A stretch of DNA of 64,000 bases from an uncultured Maribacter sp. (GTDB taxonomy: Bacteria; Bacteroidota; Bacteroidia; Flavobacteriales; Flavobacteriaceae), in contig NZ_CANMBB010000007.1 of assembly GCF_947495965.1 (NCBI RefSeq), forward strand, positions 124,001-188,000, given 5' to 3'. The notes under the pieces were generated by a model, which made no database searches, was not told the DNA's origin, and saw only the letters and a list, made by a program, of their open reading frames with translations. The stretch's first letter is position 1. Each line of letters starts with the position of its first letter. This document shows, piece after piece, positions 1 through 11,164 of this stretch. A program made the position numbers and the translations under genes.

Positions 1-2186
1 ATAATAACATCTTTACTTCCGTCTGCATGAACAATTTCAATTGTTAATTGCTTATCCGGAGCAAACTCAGAAATATCTATAAAATTAAACGTATCATCTT
101 CTTGAATTAGATCATAATCATTCTCATTTGCAAACGTTAATCCTAACATACCTTGTTTTTTAAGGTTTGTTTCATGAATACGAGCAAAAGATTTTACAAT
201 AACTGCTGCAACCCCTAAATGTCTAGGCTCCATTGCGGCATGCTCACGAGAAGAACCTTCTCCGTAATTATGGTCTCCAACTACAATACTTCTTATTCCA
301 GCAGCCTTATATGCACGTGCGGTATCTGGAACACCACCAAAGTCTCCTGTTAATTGATTTTTTACAAAATTAGTTTTCTTACCAAAAGCATTTACAGCAC
401 CTATTAAACAATTATTAGAAATATTATCTAAATGTCCACGGAAGCGCAACCAAGGCCCAGCCATAGAAATATGATCTGTTGTACATTTACCAAATGCTTT
501 TATTAATAATTTAGCACCAAGTAAGCTCTCATCTTTTATAGGAGTAAAAGGCTCTAGCAATTGCAACCTTTCAGAATCTGGAGACACTTTAACCACAACA
601 CCAGAACCATCTTCATCTGGAGCTAAAAAGCCTGCATCTTTTACCTCAAATCCTTTTGGAGGTAATTCCCATCCTGTTGGCTCATCAAACATTACTTCTT
701 CCCCATCCTTATTAATCAACGTATCCGTAATTGGATTAAAATCTAATCTTCCTGCAATAGCAATAGCTGCCGTAATTTCTGGAGAAGCTACAAAAGCATG
801 TGTATTAGGGTTACCATCTGCACGTTTAGCAAAGTTTCTATTAAAAGAGTGCACAATACTATTTTTAGGAGCATTCTTAGGGTCACTATATCTTGCCCAT
901 TGCCCTATACATGGCCCGCAGGCATTTGTAAAAATTTTAGCATCTAGGTTTTCAAATATTCCTAGAATACCATCTCGCTCAGCAGTATAACGCACTTGTT
1001 CCGAACCAGGGTTAATACCCAATTCTGCTTTCATTTTTATTCCTTTATCAATAGCTTGTTGTGCTATGGAAGACGCTCTAGATAAATCTTCATAAGAAGA
1101 GTTAGTACAAGAACCTATTAATCCCCACTCTACTGCTATAGGCCAATCATTCTCTGTAGCCTTTACATTCATATCTGTACCAACTTTGGTAGATAAATCT
1201 GGCGTAAAAGGGCCATTTAATAATGGGGTTAACTCTGATAAATTAATTTCTATAACCTCATCAAAATAGTCTTCTGGATTTGCATAAACTTCTGCATCGC
1301 CAGTTAAATATTCCTTAACCTCATTGGCTGCATCTGCAATATCTGCTCTATCTGTAGCTCTTAAATAACGTTCCATTGCATCGTCATAACCAAATGTAGA
1401 GGTTGTTGCCCCTATTTCTGCCCCCATATTACAAATAGTTCCTTTTCCTGTACAAGATAGAGATATAGCCCCAGGTCCAAAATATTCCACTATAGCACCT
1501 GTTCCTCCTTTTGCAGTTAAAATTTCTGCAACTTTTAAAATAACATCTTTAGGAGCTGTCCAACCAGAAATTGTTCCTGTTAACTTAACTCCTATTAATT
1601 TAGGAAACTTTAATTCCCAAGCCATTCCTGCCATAACATCTACAGCATCTGCACCACCAACACCAATAGCTACCATTCCTAAACCACCAGCATTTACAGT
1701 GTGCGAATCGGTTCCAATCATCATCCCTCCTGGAAATGCATAATTTTCTAATACTACCTGATGAATAATACCTGCTCCTGGTTTCCAAAAACCAATTCCG
1801 TATTTATTAGAAACCGACTCTAAAAAATCAAAAACTTCTGCACTTGTAGTATTTGCTGATTTTAAATCTGCTAATGCTCCGTCTTTTGCTTGTATTAAGT
1901 GATCACAATGCACTGTGGTTGGTACTGCTACTTTAGTCTTCCCCGCCTGCATAAATTGTAATAGTGCCATTTGTGCCGTTGCATCTTGGCACGCAATACG
2001 GTCTGGCGCAAAATCTACATAGTCTTTTCCTCTCACAAATGCTTTTTCTGCTTTACCATCCCATAAATGAGCATATAAAATCTTTTCTGCTAAGGTTAAA
2101 GGTTTACCTACTACTTGTTTTGCAGCGTCTACTCTATTTTTAAGATTTGAGTAAACTCCTTTAATCATATCAATATCAAATGCCAT
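1..2186 (-). CDS. acn: Aconitate hydratase (mitochondrial-type/AcnA superfamily), 3' end outside the window
   Basis: Open minus-strand frame from ATG at 2186 ([24 protein letters not shown]...) with aconitase motifs ([24 protein letters not shown]). Runs off the window edge, so it is absent from the ORF track. Confidence 0.93.
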   Translation of the reverse strand, partial: MAFDIDMIKGVYSNLKNRVDAAKQVVGKPLTLAEKILYAHLWDGKAEKAFVRGKDYVDFAPDRIACQDATAQMALLQFMQAGKTKVAVPTTVHCDHLIQAKDGALADLKSANTTSAEVFDFLESVSNKYGIGFWKPGAGIIHQVVLENYAFPGGMMIGTDSHTVNAGGLGMVAIGVGGADAVDVMAGMAWELKFPKLIGVKLTGTISGWTAPKDVILKVAEILTAKGGTGAIVEYFGPGAISLSCTGKGTICNMGAEIGATTSTFGYDDAMERYLRATDRADIADAANEVKEYLTGDAEVYANPEDYFDEVIEINLSELTPLLNGPFTPDLSTKVGTDMNVKATENDWPIAVEWGLIGSCTNSSYEDLSRASSIAQQAIDKGIKMKAELGINPGSEQVRYTAERDGILGIFENLDAKIFTNACGPCIGQWARYSDPKNAPKNSIVHSFNRNFAKRADGNPNTHAFVASPEITAAIAIAGRLDFNPITDTLINKDGEEVMFDEPTGWELPPKGFEVKDAGFLAPDEDGSGVVVKVSPDSERLQLLEPFTPIKDESLLGAKLLIKAFGKCTTDHISMAGPWLRFRGHLDNISNNCLIGAVNAFGKKTNFVKNQLTGDFGGVPDTARAYKAAGIRSIVVGDHNYGEGSSREHAAMEPRHLGVAAVIVKSFARIHETNLKKQGMLGLTFANENDYDLIQEDDTFNFIDISEFAPDKQLTIEIVHADGSKDVI

Positions 2187-2379
2187 AAGATTTTTATTTT
2201 TAGTTTCTTTTTAAGTTTTCTCTAAGGTACAAAAATTACCACATTCCTATAAAGCAAATATGTAATCTATTCACACGGTTATCTCTAGTAACTAAATCCT
2301 CTTTGAAATAAAATTTTTTTGACACGAATTCGTTATTCTTAGGAATACAGACCTTTCCTAATCCCTAAAAATATCTACT

Positions 2380-5300
2380 GTGAAGATTAAAAAATTCTGG
2401 AAACGAATTTTACTAGCATTAATCTTAGTTCCAATGCTATTAATAGGGAGCCTAATGCTATATATTCAGAGTAATCAATCTGAAATTATTAAAGGAGAAA
2501 TTACCAAACTAAACAAAGAACACAAAGGTCTTATTCGTGTTAGCAAAAGTGAATTATCTCTTTTTAGCAATTTTCCGTATGTCTCTATAAAAGTATATGA
2601 TGTGCAGGTTTTAGAAACAAAAGAAGACAATGCACCTATTATCATGAACGTAAAAGACATTTTCGTAGGTTTTAATCTATGGGATATTGTAAAGGGCAAT
2701 TATGATATTCAGTCTTTAGTTCTAGAAGAAGGCGTTTTTAATATTGTAATTCATGAAAATAACACTACTAATATTCAAAATTCCTTAGCCAGCACAGAAG
2801 AAACGGAAACCCCCTCTACTAGTATTCATTTAAAAAAAATTAGATTTAAAAATCTTGATATTCACACCTTAGATGAAGCTACCAATACCGATGTTGAAAA
2901 ATTCATTTATACTGGTGTAGGTGGCTTTAGTCAAACAGACAGTATCATCGCAGGGCATATAGATACCGATTTTGAATTAAATGTGATAAAGGATGGAGAT
3001 ACGACTTTTATTCATAAAAAGCATTTTGAAATTCATACCGATGTGGCATTTAATGAATACACTGGTATTCTAAACATACAACCTTCTGGTATTGTCATGG
3101 AAAATGGAGATTTTGAGCTAGAAGGCTCTATAGACACTAAGAATGATGTAGACCTTGACCTTTCTATAAAGGGAACTAAGCCCAATTTTGATATGCTTAT
3201 TGCTTTTGCTCCTACAGATGTAATACCCATATTAAATAAGTACAAAAATGCAGGCGAAATTTATTTTAATGCTACTATTCAAGGACCATCTAACAAAGGA
3301 AACCGACCTTTTATAAACGCCAACTTTGGAGCAGGAAAAGCTTTTTTGGAGAATACCCAAAAAAGAAAAAAAATAGATAACATGGGCTTCAACGGCCATT
3401 TTACAAATGGTGCTAATAGAAATACCAGTACTATGGAATTTTCTCTCACCAATATGACCGCCTCTTTAGAAAAGGGAGAATTTAAAGGATCTCTTTTTGT
3501 AAAGAATTTTGAATCTCCTGAAATCGACATGCAACTAAACTCAAATTTTAATCTTGATTTTGTTACAGAATTTTTTAACCTACAACAAGTACAAGATGCC
3601 TCTGGGCAAGTATCTCTGAAAATGAATTTTCATGATATTATAGATATAGATAATCCTGAAAAGGCATTAGAAAAACTGAACCAAGCTTATTTTGCAGAAT
3701 TATTGGTAAAAGATTTGAGTCTATCTTCCAAAGAGCTTCCCGCTCCCCTACAAGATCTAAATGTACATTTAGTAATGAATGGCAAGGAAGCAACATTGCA
3801 TAAGTTTCAACTATTACTGGGTAATACCGATGTATCTATACGTGGTTTTCTTTCTAATTTACCAGCTATAGTTCACCATACCAACATTCCAGTAAAAGCG
3901 CATTTAGATATAGCCTCTAACACCATAGATGTTTCGCAACTAACTGGTTTTTCAAAACAGGATTCTATACAAACTGGTATCGATGAACAAATAAAAGACT
4001 TGAGCTTAGGACTTTCTTTTAAAACTTCTGCCAAAGATTTTACAGAAACTACGTATTTACCTAAAGGAGAATTTTTTATAGATAGTTTATATGCAGACTT
4101 AAAACATTATCCGCATAAACTACATGATTTTCATGCCGATATATTAATAGATGAGAAAGACTTACAGTTAGTAGATTTTACAGGTTATATAGATGATAGC
4201 GATTTTCATTTTAACGGCCTCATACATGATTATGGCTTTTGGATGCAACCAGAGCTTAACGGAGAGGTAGATTTAGATATTAATCTTACTGCTAAAAAAC
4301 TAAAACTCGAAGACCTATTTTCCTATAAAGGAGAAAATTATGTCCCCAAAGAATACCAACATGAAACCTTTAACAATTTGGCATTGCATTTTGCGTCTAG
4401 CATGCATTATAAAGACTCTTCGTTACATTCTATAGATTTAAATTTAGATAAGCTAGACACCAAAATGAAGTTACACCCACTTCGTTTTCATGATTTTAAA
4501 GGAAATATACATTACGGAGAGGAACATATAGTTATAAAAGATTTTCATGGAGAAATAGGAACTACCAATTTTAATTTTGATTTAAACTATTATTTAGGGA
4601 AGGATGCACAAATAAAGAAAAGAGATAATTTTTTAGCACTAAAAGCAAATTATATAGATTTTGATGCCCTTTTTAATTTTGATGCAAGTCCGCCAAAACA
4701 AACAGGAGTTGTTACTTCAAAAACTGAAGATGTAAAAGAGCATGCAGATGCATTTAACGTATATGAGTTGCCATTTACAGATATGCAATTTAAGGCAGAT
4801 ATTGCTCATTTTATATACCATAGAATAGACTTACAAAATATTAAAGCCGATTTAAGAACTACCCCTAACCATTACCTTTATGTAGATACATTAGATATGA
4901 ATGCCGCAGGAGGAAGTATTCAATTAAAAGGATATTTTAACGGTAGTGACCCAAAACATATTTATATGCAACCCAATTTGGTTTTAAATAATGTGGATTT
5001 GGATAAATTGCTATTTAAGTTTGAAAATTTTGGACAAGACCATCTCGTTTCCAATAATTTACAAGGGAAGCTTACTTCTAGCATTAAAGGTAAAATTAGA
5101 GTGTATCCAGATTTGGTGCCAGATTTAGACCAGTCTACCTTAGAAATGGATGTACAAGTATCAAACGGAAGACTAAAAAATTACAATCCAATGTTAGCAC
5201 TTTCCGATTATATGGAGGACAAAAACCTGCAAAACATTCGGTTTGATACCTTGCAGAATAGCCTAAATATACAACAAGGAAAAATTACCATTCCCGCTAT

Positions 5301-5583
5301 GACCATTGCTTCTACTCTAGGGCATATGCAACTTTCTGGTACTCATGATAATAATCAAAACATAGACTACGCCATACGTATTCCTTGGAAAACCGTAAAA
5401 AAAGCCGCTTGGCAAAAACTGTTTGGAGGAAAGAAAGATAGTATTAGCAATACCCAACAAGAAGATGAAATTGTAAAAGTGGATGCTAACCAAAAAACAA
5501 AATACCTTAATTTAAAAATTAAAGGAACTATAGATGACTACAAAGTGTCTTTAGGGAAGAAAAAAGAGAAATATCTTAAATAA
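2380..5583 (+). CDS. AsmA-family outer-membrane biogenesis protein
   Basis: 1067 aa, GTG start, N-terminal TM, long beta-rich AsmA-like sequence. Confidence 0.85.
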   Translation: MKIKKFWKRILLALILVPMLLIGSLMLYIQSNQSEIIKGEITKLNKEHKGLIRVSKSELSLFSNFPYVSIKVYDVQVLETKEDNAPIIMNVKDIFVGFNLWDIVKGNYDIQSLVLEEGVFNIVIHENNTTNIQNSLASTEETETPSTSIHLKKIRFKNLDIHTLDEATNTDVEKFIYTGVGGFSQTDSIIAGHIDTDFELNVIKDGDTTFIHKKHFEIHTDVAFNEYTGILNIQPSGIVMENGDFELEGSIDTKNDVDLDLSIKGTKPNFDMLIAFAPTDVIPILNKYKNAGEIYFNATIQGPSNKGNRPFINANFGAGKAFLENTQKRKKIDNMGFNGHFTNGANRNTSTMEFSLTNMTASLEKGEFKGSLFVKNFESPEIDMQLNSNFNLDFVTEFFNLQQVQDASGQVSLKMNFHDIIDIDNPEKALEKLNQAYFAELLVKDLSLSSKELPAPLQDLNVHLVMNGKEATLHKFQLLLGNTDVSIRGFLSNLPAIVHHTNIPVKAHLDIASNTIDVSQLTGFSKQDSIQTGIDEQIKDLSLGLSFKTSAKDFTETTYLPKGEFFIDSLYADLKHYPHKLHDFHADILIDEKDLQLVDFTGYIDDSDFHFNGLIHDYGFWMQPELNGEVDLDINLTAKKLKLEDLFSYKGENYVPKEYQHETFNNLALHFASSMHYKDSSLHSIDLNLDKLDTKMKLHPLRFHDFKGNIHYGEEHIVIKDFHGEIGTTNFNFDLNYYLGKDAQIKKRDNFLALKANYIDFDALFNFDASPPKQTGVVTSKTEDVKEHADAFNVYELPFTDMQFKADIAHFIYHRIDLQNIKADLRTTPNHYLYVDTLDMNAAGGSIQLKGYFNGSDPKHIYMQPNLVLNNVDLDKLLFKFENFGQDHLVSNNLQGKLTSSIKGKIRVYPDLVPDLDQSTLEMDVQVSNGRLKNYNPMLALSDYMEDKNLQNIRFDTLQNSLNIQQGKITIPAMTIASTLGHMQLSGTHDNNQNIDYAIRIPWKTVKKAAWQKLFGGKKDSISNTQQEDEIVKVDANQKTKYLNLKIKGTIDDYKVSLGKKKEKYLK

Positions 5584-5618
5584 TAGGCAGGATGACAAAT
5601 ACAAAATTCATGAAATAA

Positions 5619-5650
5619 AAAAGTCCGAGCTTAAAAACTCGGACTTTTAA
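5619..5650. terminator. Bidirectional Rho-independent terminator
   Basis: AAAGTCCGAG-cttaaaaa-CTCGGACTTTT hairpin between convergent genes. Confidence 0.85.
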
Positions 5651-5674
5651 AAATATTATAATCGTAATCTAAAA

Positions 5675-8452
5675 CTAGCTTACTAATTGCTTTTGAGAAG
5701 GTTTAAACTTAGTAAGCTCAATACCTTCTACAGCAGCTTCATACTCTTCCATAGTAGGTGTTCTTCCTAAAATAGTAGATAAAACCACTACTGGCGTGGA
5801 GGATAATAAAGATTCTCCTTTTTTACCATCTGTATCTCTAACCACTCTTCCTTGGAATAAACGTGTAGAGGTTGCCATTACGGTATCTCCTGGTTCTGCC
5901 TTTTCTTGGTTACCCATACAAAGGTTACATCCTGGACGTTCTAAGTACAACATATTTTCATATTTAGTACGTGCTAAACCTTTTGGTGCATCATCATCGA
6001 ATACAAAACCGGAGTATTTTTCTAATATTTCCCAATCGCCTTCTTCTTTTAACTCATCTACAATGTTATAGGTTGGTGGTGCAACTACTAAAGGTGCATT
6101 GAACTCCACTTTTCCTTGTTGTGCCTCTACATTCTTTAGCATTTGCGCTAAAATCTTCATATCTCCTTTATGGATCATACAAGATCCTACAAATCCTAAA
6201 TCTACTTTTTTAGTACCTCCGTAGAAAGATAATGGTTGAATGTTATCGTGTGTGTAACGCTTAGATACATCTTCGTTATTTACATCTGGATCCGCAATCA
6301 TTGGTTCCACAATCTTATCTAAGTCAATTACCACTTCTGCATGGTACTGCGCATCTGCATCTGGTTTTAAAGCTGGTCTTTCTCCCGACTTTAATTCTGC
6401 AATACGCTTGTTTGCTTTATCTACTAAGCCTTGTAATACCTTCTTATCATTATCCATACCCTTATCTAACATAATTTGGATACGGTCTCTTGAAATTGCT
6501 AATGATTCTGCTAATGTAGCATCTTCCGATATACAGATAGATGCTTTTGCTTTCATCTCCGCCGTCCAATCTGTAAATGTAAAGGCTTCATCTGAAGTTA
6601 AGGTACCAATATGTACCTCAATGATTCTTCCTTGGAATACATTCTCACCGCCAAACTGATTTAACATCTGCTCTTGCGTAGCATGTACCACATCACGGAA
6701 GTCCATGTACGGTTTCATATTTCCTTTAAAGGTCACTTTTACAGACTGCGGAATTGGCATAGTAGCCTCTCCTGTTGCCAATGCTAAAGCAACGGTTCCA
6801 GAATCTGCTCCAAAAGCAACACCTTTTGCCATACGTGTATGCGAATCTCCACCAATAATAACATCCCAATCATCTACAGCGATATCATTTAATACTTTAT
6901 GAATAACATCGGTCATTGGAAAGTATTTCCCCTTAGGATCGCGTCCTGTAATTAATCCAAAATCATTCATAAATGACATTAATCTTGGAATATTAGCTTT
7001 AGACTTATCATCCCAAACCGAAGCGGTATGACAACCCGATTGGTATCCTGCATCTACAATTGGAGAAATAACAGTTGCTGCCATCATCTCTAACTCTTGA
7101 GAGGTCATTAATCCTGTAGTATCTTGAGACCCAACAATATTAACTTCTACGCGAACATTAGACCCAGCGTGTAATGTTTTTCCTGGTGTAGTTCCTACTG
7201 CATTTTTGTTGAATATTTTTTCAACGGCAGTTAACCCTTGCCCTTCTATAGAAACTTCTTTTGCTGCAGCATATACTTGAGGAACATCTATCCCTAATGC
7301 TTTGCATGCAAAAGTTTGTAATTTTTTACCAAAAACAACGGCATAAGACCCACCAGCTTTAATAAACTCCATTTTTGGAGGCGTTAATGCTGCAGAAATA
7401 TCTTTAACGGCTTTACCGTCTTTGTATAATTTTTTCTCTTTTGTATTTATCGTAAGTACTGTACCTGTATCTACTGTATATACTTGTTCTAAAACTGGTT
7501 CTCCGTCTGCATCATAAACGGTTTTACCTTCCGCATCCTTTTTAGTTACCCAGTTTTTAAGATCAATACCAATACCACCCGTTACCCCAACTGTTGTTAA
7601 GAAAATTGGTGCAATACCATTAGTACCAGCAATTACTGGTGCAAAATTAATAAATGGCACGTATTTGCTAAAAGGTACCCCTGTCCATAAAGCAACATTA
7701 TTAACTCCTGACATTCTTGAAGACCCCACTCCCATGGTTCCTTTTTCCGCGATTAACATTACGCGCTTATCTGGGTGCTGTTCTTTTAAAGCCAACACTT
7801 CTTGTTGCATTTCTTTATTATGCTCAAACATACACTGACCATGTAATTCTCTATCTGATCTTGAGTGTGCATCTGCTCCTGGCGATAATAAATCTGTAGA
7901 AATATCTCCAACACCAGCAATATACGTTACAATTTCTATCTCTTCTTCTACTTCTGGAAGTTTTGTAAAGAATTCTGCTTGCGCATAACTTTCTATAATT
8001 TCTTTTGCAATAGCACTTCCTGATTTCATTGCGTCTTCTAAACGGTCCGTATCTGCTTCATATAAGAAAACCTGAGTTTTTAAAACCTCAGCTGCTTGTT
8101 TTGCTATAGATGCATCTTCACCTAAAGCTAAATCTAACAACACTTCAACAGAAGGTCCACCTTTCATGTGCGATAATTGCTCTAAAGCAAAATCAGGTGT
8201 AATTTCTTTTACAACTTCTTCTCCTAAAATAATTTCTTTTAAAAAGGTAGCTTTTACACCTGCAGCACTTGTGGTTCCAGGTAAAACATTATAGATAAAA
8301 AAGTGAAGAGAATCTTCTCTATACGCATTATCTACATCTTTAATTTGGTCAATAATTGCGCTTAATAATTCTGCGCCATCAATTGGTTTTGGATGAAGCC
8401 CCTGTCCTTTTCGTTCTTCAATCTCCGCAATGTAATCCTTATAAATAGTCAT
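5675..8452 (-). CDS. acnB: Bifunctional aconitate hydratase 2 / 2-methylisocitrate dehydratase
   Basis: 925 aa with AcnB features (N-terminal HEAT-like domain, GGDSHTRM, CNLCMGNQ). Confidence 0.95.
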   Translation of the reverse strand: MTIYKDYIAEIEERKGQGLHPKPIDGAELLSAIIDQIKDVDNAYREDSLHFFIYNVLPGTTSAAGVKATFLKEIILGEEVVKEITPDFALEQLSHMKGGPSVEVLLDLALGEDASIAKQAAEVLKTQVFLYEADTDRLEDAMKSGSAIAKEIIESYAQAEFFTKLPEVEEEIEIVTYIAGVGDISTDLLSPGADAHSRSDRELHGQCMFEHNKEMQQEVLALKEQHPDKRVMLIAEKGTMGVGSSRMSGVNNVALWTGVPFSKYVPFINFAPVIAGTNGIAPIFLTTVGVTGGIGIDLKNWVTKKDAEGKTVYDADGEPVLEQVYTVDTGTVLTINTKEKKLYKDGKAVKDISAALTPPKMEFIKAGGSYAVVFGKKLQTFACKALGIDVPQVYAAAKEVSIEGQGLTAVEKIFNKNAVGTTPGKTLHAGSNVRVEVNIVGSQDTTGLMTSQELEMMAATVISPIVDAGYQSGCHTASVWDDKSKANIPRLMSFMNDFGLITGRDPKGKYFPMTDVIHKVLNDIAVDDWDVIIGGDSHTRMAKGVAFGADSGTVALALATGEATMPIPQSVKVTFKGNMKPYMDFRDVVHATQEQMLNQFGGENVFQGRIIEVHIGTLTSDEAFTFTDWTAEMKAKASICISEDATLAESLAISRDRIQIMLDKGMDNDKKVLQGLVDKANKRIAELKSGERPALKPDADAQYHAEVVIDLDKIVEPMIADPDVNNEDVSKRYTHDNIQPLSFYGGTKKVDLGFVGSCMIHKGDMKILAQMLKNVEAQQGKVEFNAPLVVAPPTYNIVDELKEEGDWEILEKYSGFVFDDDAPKGLARTKYENMLYLERPGCNLCMGNQEKAEPGDTVMATSTRLFQGRVVRDTDGKKGESLLSSTPVVVLSTILGRTPTMEEYEAAVEGIELTKFKPSQKQLVS

Positions 8453-8742
8453 AAAAGAAATTAGTTTAGTATTGTATTTTAATAAGTGATTTTATCTGAC
8501 TATAAACATATTCTCTTTATAGCCCTATCCACATAAAACGCTATTCCCAACAAAAATATTTTAGGGAAATGCAATCTTGTAAAATTACTAAAATCTATAA
8601 GTTTTTGGAAAAAATTCTAGTTGCTTCACTATTGTTTTAAAGAAAAACAAAAAAAATGGATATGAAAAAACGAATTCCGTATTTATTGAGTGCTTTTTTT
8701 AACAATATCGCTAACGAAAACGTTTGAAATACAGTAACGACA

Positions 8743-9696
8743 CTACCACAAATGCTTAATAATTGCCTCTTCGGAGATGTTTTCGGCCTCTGCTTTGTAG
8801 TTTTTTATAATTCTATGTCTTAAAATTCCAAGAGAAACCGCTTTCACATCTTCTATATCTGGAGAAAATTTACCACTAATTGCCGCATGTGCTTTTGCAG
8901 CTAAAACTAAATTCTGTGATGCTCTTGGGCCTGCCCCCCAATCTATATATTGTTTTACAAAATCTTCTGCAGTATCTAAATTAGGCCTAGTTTTATTTAC
9001 TAACTTAACAGCATATTCTACTACATTGTCAGGAACAGGTATTCTTCTAATTAATTTTTGTACTGCAATAATTTCTTCCGCACCAAATAAAGTATTTATT
9101 ACTGCTTTAGTATCTGATGTAGTATTTTTTACTACTTGTATTTCTTCTTGTACAGACGGGTATTTTAATTCTATTGCAAACATAAAACGATCTAACTGCG
9201 CTTCTGGCAAAGGATAGGTACCTTCTTGCTCAATAGGGTTTTGAGTTGCTAATACAAAATACGGCAAATCTAATTTATGCTGTGTCCCAGCAATAGTAAC
9301 TGCCCTCTCTTGCATTGCTTCTAATAAAGCTGCTTGCGTCTTAGGAGGCGTTCTATTAATTTCATCTGCCAATATAATATTAGAAAAAATTGGCCCTTTT
9401 ATAAATTTAAAATTCCTGTTTTGGTCTAAGACTTCGCTACCTAAAATATCACTTGGCATTAAATCTGGCGTAAACTGTATACGCTTAAAATTTAACCCTA
9501 GCGTTTGCGCTATAGTATTTACCATTAACGTTTTTGCTAAACCAGGAACCCCTATTAACAAAGAATGCCCTCCTGTGTAAATAGATAGTAATATTTGATC
9601 TATTACTTGATCCTGCCCAACTATAACTTTAGCAATTTCTTGCTTTAAGGCTTTGTGTTTTTTTACTAAATTTTCTATTGCAGTAACGTCTGACAT
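8743..9696 (-). CDS. MoxR-family AAA ATPase
   Basis: Walker A-like GVPGLAKT, LADEINRTPPKTQAALLEAMQE, ATQNPIEQEGTYPLPEAQLDRF. Confidence 0.95.
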   Translation of the reverse strand: MSDVTAIENLVKKHKALKQEIAKVIVGQDQVIDQILLSIYTGGHSLLIGVPGLAKTLMVNTIAQTLGLNFKRIQFTPDLMPSDILGSEVLDQNRNFKFIKGPIFSNIILADEINRTPPKTQAALLEAMQERAVTIAGTQHKLDLPYFVLATQNPIEQEGTYPLPEAQLDRFMFAIELKYPSVQEEIQVVKNTTSDTKAVINTLFGAEEIIAVQKLIRRIPVPDNVVEYAVKLVNKTRPNLDTAEDFVKQYIDWGAGPRASQNLVLAAKAHAAISGKFSPDIEDVKAVSLGILRHRIIKNYKAEAENISEEAIIKHLW

Positions 9697-9700
9697 GTAT

Positions 9701-11164
9701 TTATTCCTTTACCCAATTATTGGTAAAATCGCAATCTTTCTTAGAATCATTAACACTAATATACGTATCTTCTATATGATCATCCATCCACTCTTTAATA
9801 GCTTCAAACTGCTTTTCTGTTAGGGCTAATTTCTGAATTTTAATATAGTCTTTTGCAAAATCTGCTACATGCTCATCATACCTATTAGTAACTTTTAATA
9901 GCTTATATTTAGGAGGACCTCCTCTTGGGTCATCTTCTCTAATAGGATAAGAAACTTCATTGTCTTTTAAGTCTCTTACTTGGTTATATAAAGATGGGTC
10001 CATTTTTGTTAACTCAAAACGAGAATCAAAATTTGTTGGATTTCTTAACAAACCACCATCAAACTTTGTTTCTTTTTCATCCGAGAAATTAAGAGCAGCT
10101 TCTGCAAAAGTAAACTTCCCTTCGTTTATTTTAGCACGTATACTATCTAGCTCTGTTTTAGCTTCAAGTAATGCATCGTCCGAAATTTCTGGTTGAATTA
10201 AGATATGTCTTAAATCTAATTCTTGTCCTCTTATTTTTTCAATAAAAATAATATGGTATCCAAATTGTGTTTCAAAAGGCTCTGAAACCTCTCCTTCTTG
10301 CAAACTAAATGCTACGTCTTTAAACGTTTTATCAAACCCTGTTTCTTTTGTAATACTATAAAACCCTCCTTTAGATTTGGACCCAGGATCTTGAGAATAT
10401 AAAATAGCCTTTACACTAAAACTAGCATCATTATCATCTACATCGGCCTTAATTTCATTTAATCTATCAATTACTTTTTGTATTTCTTCTTCAGATGGTT
10501 TTGGAGATTTTACAATCTGAGCAATTTCCATTTCTGCACCAAAAACGGGTCTTTCTTCTTTTGGAATCTTATTAAAAAACTGTCTTACTTCTTCCGGTGT
10601 AATTTCTATTTCAGATACAATGCTACCTTGCATTTTCTCTGATAACATACGTAATTTATTAATCTTAAATAATTCTTCTCTAAAACTAGCCTCATCTTCT
10701 TTCTTATAATACTTTAAGACCTTATCCATTGACCCTATTTGCTGTACTAAAGATTGTAGTTGCCTATCTCCTGTTGCATTTACCTCATCATCAGAAACTA
10801 AGATACTATCTTGTACTGCTTGGTGCGCATACAAACGGTCTTCCATTAATTTTCCTAACAAACTACAACGGGTAATATCTTCTGTAGATGCTCCTTGACT
10901 TTTTAAATCTATCAGTGTTTTTTCTATGTCAGACTCTAGAATAACGTAATCTCCAACTACTGCAGCAATACCATCTAACTTAATTCTCTTAAAAGTAACA
11001 GAATCTTTTACAGGTTCTATAGCTACTTCTTCTACAACTACTTCTTTAGGTTCTATTTGCGTATCTGGAACTTCTTGTTCTGTGTCCTGTGCAAAAGCAA
11101 CTCCAGAAAACACACTACATATAAATAATGCTTTTATTTTATTCATTCTTAACATATACTTCAA
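9701..11164 (-). CDS. SurA/PpiC-type peptidylprolyl isomerase
   Basis: Signal peptide, SurA N-domain and two parvulin-like domains (GFYSITKETGFDKTFKDVAFSLQEGEVSEPFETQFGYHIIFIE). Start may be the internal ATG at 11146. Confidence 0.9.
   Translation of the reverse strand: MKYMLRMNKIKALFICSVFSGVAFAQDTEQEVPDTQIEPKEVVVEEVAIEPVKDSVTFKRIKLDGIAAVVGDYVILESDIEKTLIDLKSQGASTEDITRCSLLGKLMEDRLYAHQAVQDSILVSDDEVNATGDRQLQSLVQQIGSMDKVLKYYKKEDEASFREELFKINKLRMLSEKMQGSIVSEIEITPEEVRQFFNKIPKEERPVFGAEMEIAQIVKSPKPSEEEIQKVIDRLNEIKADVDDNDASFSVKAILYSQDPGSKSKGGFYSITKETGFDKTFKDVAFSLQEGEVSEPFETQFGYHIIFIEKIRGQELDLRHILIQPEISDDALLEAKTELDSIRAKINEGKFTFAEAALNFSDEKETKFDGGLLRNPTNFDSRFELTKMDPSLYNQVRDLKDNEVSYPIREDDPRGGPPKYKLLKVTNRYDEHVADFAKDYIKIQKLALTEKQFEAIKEWMDDHIEDTYISVNDSKKDCDFTNNWVKE

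Noticed and set aside
1600-1788. 62-aa Cys/Trp-rich ORF ([24 protein letters not shown])
   Set aside because: Out-of-frame reading of glycine-rich aconitase codons on the same strand; composition is an artefact of frame shift.
5796-7899. Plus-strand ORFs inside acnB (5796..6071, 6408..6659, 6705..6902, 7717..7899)
   Set aside because: Antisense shadows of a conserved CDS with low-complexity translations.
8453-8742. 23-aa ORF and possible RNA in the 290-bp gap between acnB and moxR
   Set aside because: Too short, no supporting motif or structure, probably leader and promoter sequence.
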